Part shown: piece after piece, positions 62,049-64,000 of the stretch
Position numbering within the stretch: the first letter of the stretch is position 1
Layout of the letters: every line of letters starts with the position of its first letter
DNA from: Duganella flavida
GTDB lineage: Bacteria; Pseudomonadota; Gammaproteobacteria; Burkholderiales; Burkholderiaceae_D
NCBI RefSeq assembly: GCF_009857445.1
Contig: NZ_WWCN01000006.1
Span: 1-64,000, forward strand
Length of the DNA: 64,000 bases
Direction: 5' to 3'
Translations under genes and position numbers: made by a program
Notes under the pieces: model-generated
Told to the model about the DNA's origin: nothing
The model's input: only the letters and a program-made list of their open reading frames with translations
Database searches by the model: none

Positions 62049-63998
62049 CTAGTATTCGACCGCGACCTCTTTGGCGCCCAGCACCTGCTGGAGCGCCAGT
62101 TGCAGTTCGTCCGATGGCGCCACGCGCCACGCCTCGCCCAGCTGCAACACGCAGCTGACGCCTTGTGGCGTGATGCGCGCGGAAATCGGCAGGCCGTCGG
62201 CTTGGCGGAATGGCGCCAGCACTTCGGCCACCTTTTTCGCATCGACCGTGGTCGGCAGCGCCATACCCAGCTGCTTGCCGTGCTTGACGCGCGAGCTGAT
62301 GATGTCGAACACCTTCTCGGCCGAAATGCGCAAGCCGCCATTGAAGCGGTCTTCCGACACCTTGCCGATCACCGCTAGGAATTCATCTTCCTTGAACATG
62401 TGCTTGTGCTCTTCGAACACCTCCGAGTACACCGTCACTTCCACCACCGCGCTCTTGTCGTCCAGCGTGACGATCAGGATCTTGCCGCGCTGGGTCATCT
62501 GCGGACGGATGCCGGTGATCACGCCACACAGCATGCGCGGATCGCGCGACGGCTCGAGGTCGGCCAGCTTGGTACGCGCAAAGCGGCGCGCTTCCGTGGC
62601 AAACGAATCGAACATGTGGCCGGACAGGTAAAAGCCCAGCGCGATCTTTTCTTCGGCCAGCTTCTGGCGGTCGGTGAACGGCTCGGCCTTCACATAATCC
62701 GGCGGCGGTTCAAGGTCGCTGTCATCACCACCAAACAGGCTGACCTGGTTGGCCGACTTGGCCTGCTGGTCAGCGTACTCCATCGCGAAGCTGACCGAGG
62801 CCAACAGCACCGCGCGGTCGACGCCGAAGCCATCAAACGCGCCGGCGCGTATCAGGGATTCGATGGTGCGGCGGTTGATCTGCTTCTTGTCCACACGCTT
62901 GCAGAAATCGAACAAGCTGGTGAACGGGCCATCGGCATTGCGCGACGCAATAATCGCCTCGATCGCATTCTGGCCAGCGCCCTTGCAAGCGCCCAGGCCG
63001 TAGCGGATCTGCGTGACTTTTTTTCCGGTGACCGACGGCGCCGGGCCGTCAGGCACAAAGCGGAAGTCGGACTTGTTGACGTCCGGCGGCAGGATGGTCA
63101 GGCCGCAGATGTCGATCGCATCTTCCACCAGGATCTTGACCTTCTCGGTGTCCTCCATCGCCAGCGACATATTGGCTGCCATGAACGCGGCCGGATGGTG
63201 GGCCTTCAGGTAGGCGGTGTGATACGACAGCAGCGCGTACGCAGCGGCGTGCGACTTGTTGAAGCCATAGCCCGCGAACTTTTCCATCAAGTCGAAAATC
63301 TCGTCGGCCTTTTGCGCGGTCAGGCCATCCTTGGCGGCGCCGGCGCGGAAGATTTCGCGGTGTTCGGCCATCTCCTCGGCTTTTTTCTTACCCATCGCGC
63401 GGCGCAACATGTCAGCGCCGCCCAGCGAGTAGCCGCCGACGATCTGCGCCATCTGCATCACCTGCTCCTGGTACACCATGATGCCGTAGGTTTCAGACAG
63501 AATCGATTCGGTGCGTGGATCCGGGTAGTCGAATTTTTCGCCGTGCTTACGTTTGCAGAAGTCCGGAATCAGGTCCATCGGGCCCGGACGGTACAGCGCC
63601 ACCAGCGCGATAATGTCTTCAAAGCGGTCGGGACGCGCGTCTTTCAGCATGCCCTGCATGCCGCGCGACTCCAGCTGGAACACGGCCACGGTTTTGGCCT
63701 TGGTCAGCAGGTCGTACGAGGGACGGTCGTTCAGCGGCAGCTTGGCCAGGTCGAATTCCGACTCTTCCGGATCCAGCGCCTTGATGTAGCGCACTGCGCG
63801 GTCAAGAATGGTCAGGGTCGTCAGACCCAAGAAGTCGAACTTCACCAGGCCGACGGCTTCCACGTCGTCCTTGTCGTACTGCGACACCACGCCCGAATCA
63901 CCGGACTGCGTGTACAGCGGGCAGAAATCGGTCAGCTTGCCCGGCGCGATCAGCACACCACCGGCGTGCATGCCGATGTTACGGGTGATACCTTCCAC
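62049..63998 (-). CDS. dnaE: DNA polymerase III subunit alpha (3' part, cut by window edge)
   Basis: The replicative polymerase subunit; only the last ~650 residues lie in the window and the gene runs off the right edge. The visible part has NIGMHAGGVLIAPGKL, the palm/finger segment VKFDFLGLTTLTILDRA, helix-hairpin-helix DNA binding (KFAGYGFNKSHAAAYALLSY), and the C-terminal OB domain (LCGVITGIRPQMTQRGKILIVTLDD). A typical DnaE1 has about 1150 residues, so the remaining 500 are outside. Confidence 0.96.
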   Translation of the reverse strand: MEGITRNIGMHAGGVLIAPGKLTDFCPLYTQSGDSGVVSQYDKDDVEAVGLVKFDFLGLTTLTILDRAVRYIKALDPEESEFDLAKLPLNDRPSYDLLTKAKTVAVFQLESRGMQGMLKDARPDRFEDIIALVALYRPGPMDLIPDFCKRKHGEKFDYPDPRTESILSETYGIMVYQEQVMQMAQIVGGYSLGGADMLRRAMGKKKAEEMAEHREIFRAGAAKDGLTAQKADEIFDLMEKFAGYGFNKSHAAAYALLSYHTAYLKAHHPAAFMAANMSLAMEDTEKVKILVEDAIDICGLTILPPDVNKSDFRFVPDGPAPSVTGKKVTQIRYGLGACKGAGQNAIEAIIASRNADGPFTSLFDFCKRVDKKQINRRTIESLIRAGAFDGFGVDRAVLLASVSFAMEYADQQAKSANQVSLFGGDDSDLEPPPDYVKAEPFTDRQKLAEEKIALGFYLSGHMFDSFATEARRFARTKLADLEPSRDPRMLCGVITGIRPQMTQRGKILIVTLDDKSAVVEVTVYSEVFEEHKHMFKEDEFLAVIGKVSEDRFNGGLRISAEKVFDIISSRVKHGKQLGMALPTTVDAKKVAEVLAPFRQADGLPISARITPQGVSCVLQLGEAWRVAPSDELQLALQQVLGAKEVAVEY

Positions 63999-64000
63999 CT

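Overview
The window is high-GC chromosomal DNA from a betaproteobacterium, most likely an Oxalobacteraceae of the Massilia/Duganella/Janthinobacterium group. The order yebC-purD-hemF-nadD-rsfS-rlmH-maf ... rng, the long isocitrate lyase subtype, an inner-core LPS heptosyltransferase and a Tad pilus locus all fit. The genus is an inference; no rRNA lies in the window.

Region 1 (1-5.3 kb) is the integrase-side end of a mobilizable element inserted at the 3' end of a tRNA-Thr(CGU) gene. It carries an IS21-family remnant with a truncated istA, a relaxase with a second gene nested inside it in another frame, a MobC-type accessory protein, an AlpA-type regulator and a P4-type tyrosine integrase. 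The other end of the element is outside the window.

Region 2 (5.4-20.5 kb) is core metabolism. On the minus strand are fbp and pepN, then a phoD-like / DMT transporter / methylglyoxal synthase / quinone reductase run. On the plus strand is the compact chain yebC-purD-hemF-nadD-rsfS-rlmH-maf. Region 3 (20.5-25.5 kb) separates maf from its usual partner rng. It is a small cluster made of a carrier protein, a short-chain reductase, an adenylate-forming ligase and a GNAT acyltransferase on the plus strand, facing a DegT aminotransferase and a glycosyltransferase-like gene on the minus strand. The set looks like a pathway that makes an acylated amino sugar and transfers it.

Region 4 (25.6-33.4 kb) holds rng, a two-gene unit of small nuclease-fold proteins (DUF4365 plus a D...VEVK protein), an exported methyltransferase-like protein, aceA with a palindromic operator candidate, an aldo/keto reductase with a divergent LysR regulator, and a secreted protein of unknown function. 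Region 5 (33.4-52.4 kb) is a complete Tad/Flp locus: minor pilins on the minus strand, a two-component system, six tandem Flp-type pilins, then prepilin peptidase, an unusual AAA+ ATPase, cpaB, secretin, lipoprotein, tadZ, tadA, tadB, tadC, a Ca-loop/Ig-like lipoprotein and an esterase. The pilin promoters share paired TGACA/TGTCA palindromes spaced two helical turns apart.

Region 6 (52.4-64 kb) has a diguanylate cyclase, an LPS-core cluster (waaF, an O-antigen ligase-like gene, two family-2 glycosyltransferases), a FixJ-type regulator with a membrane histidine kinase, a VirK/DUF535 gene, a small conserved protein and the 3' part of dnaE. Two 94-bp near-perfect palindromes with compensating base differences lie between convergent genes at 9942-10035 and 58249-58342. 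They are copies of one dispersed hairpin family and are among the most unusual DNA structures here.
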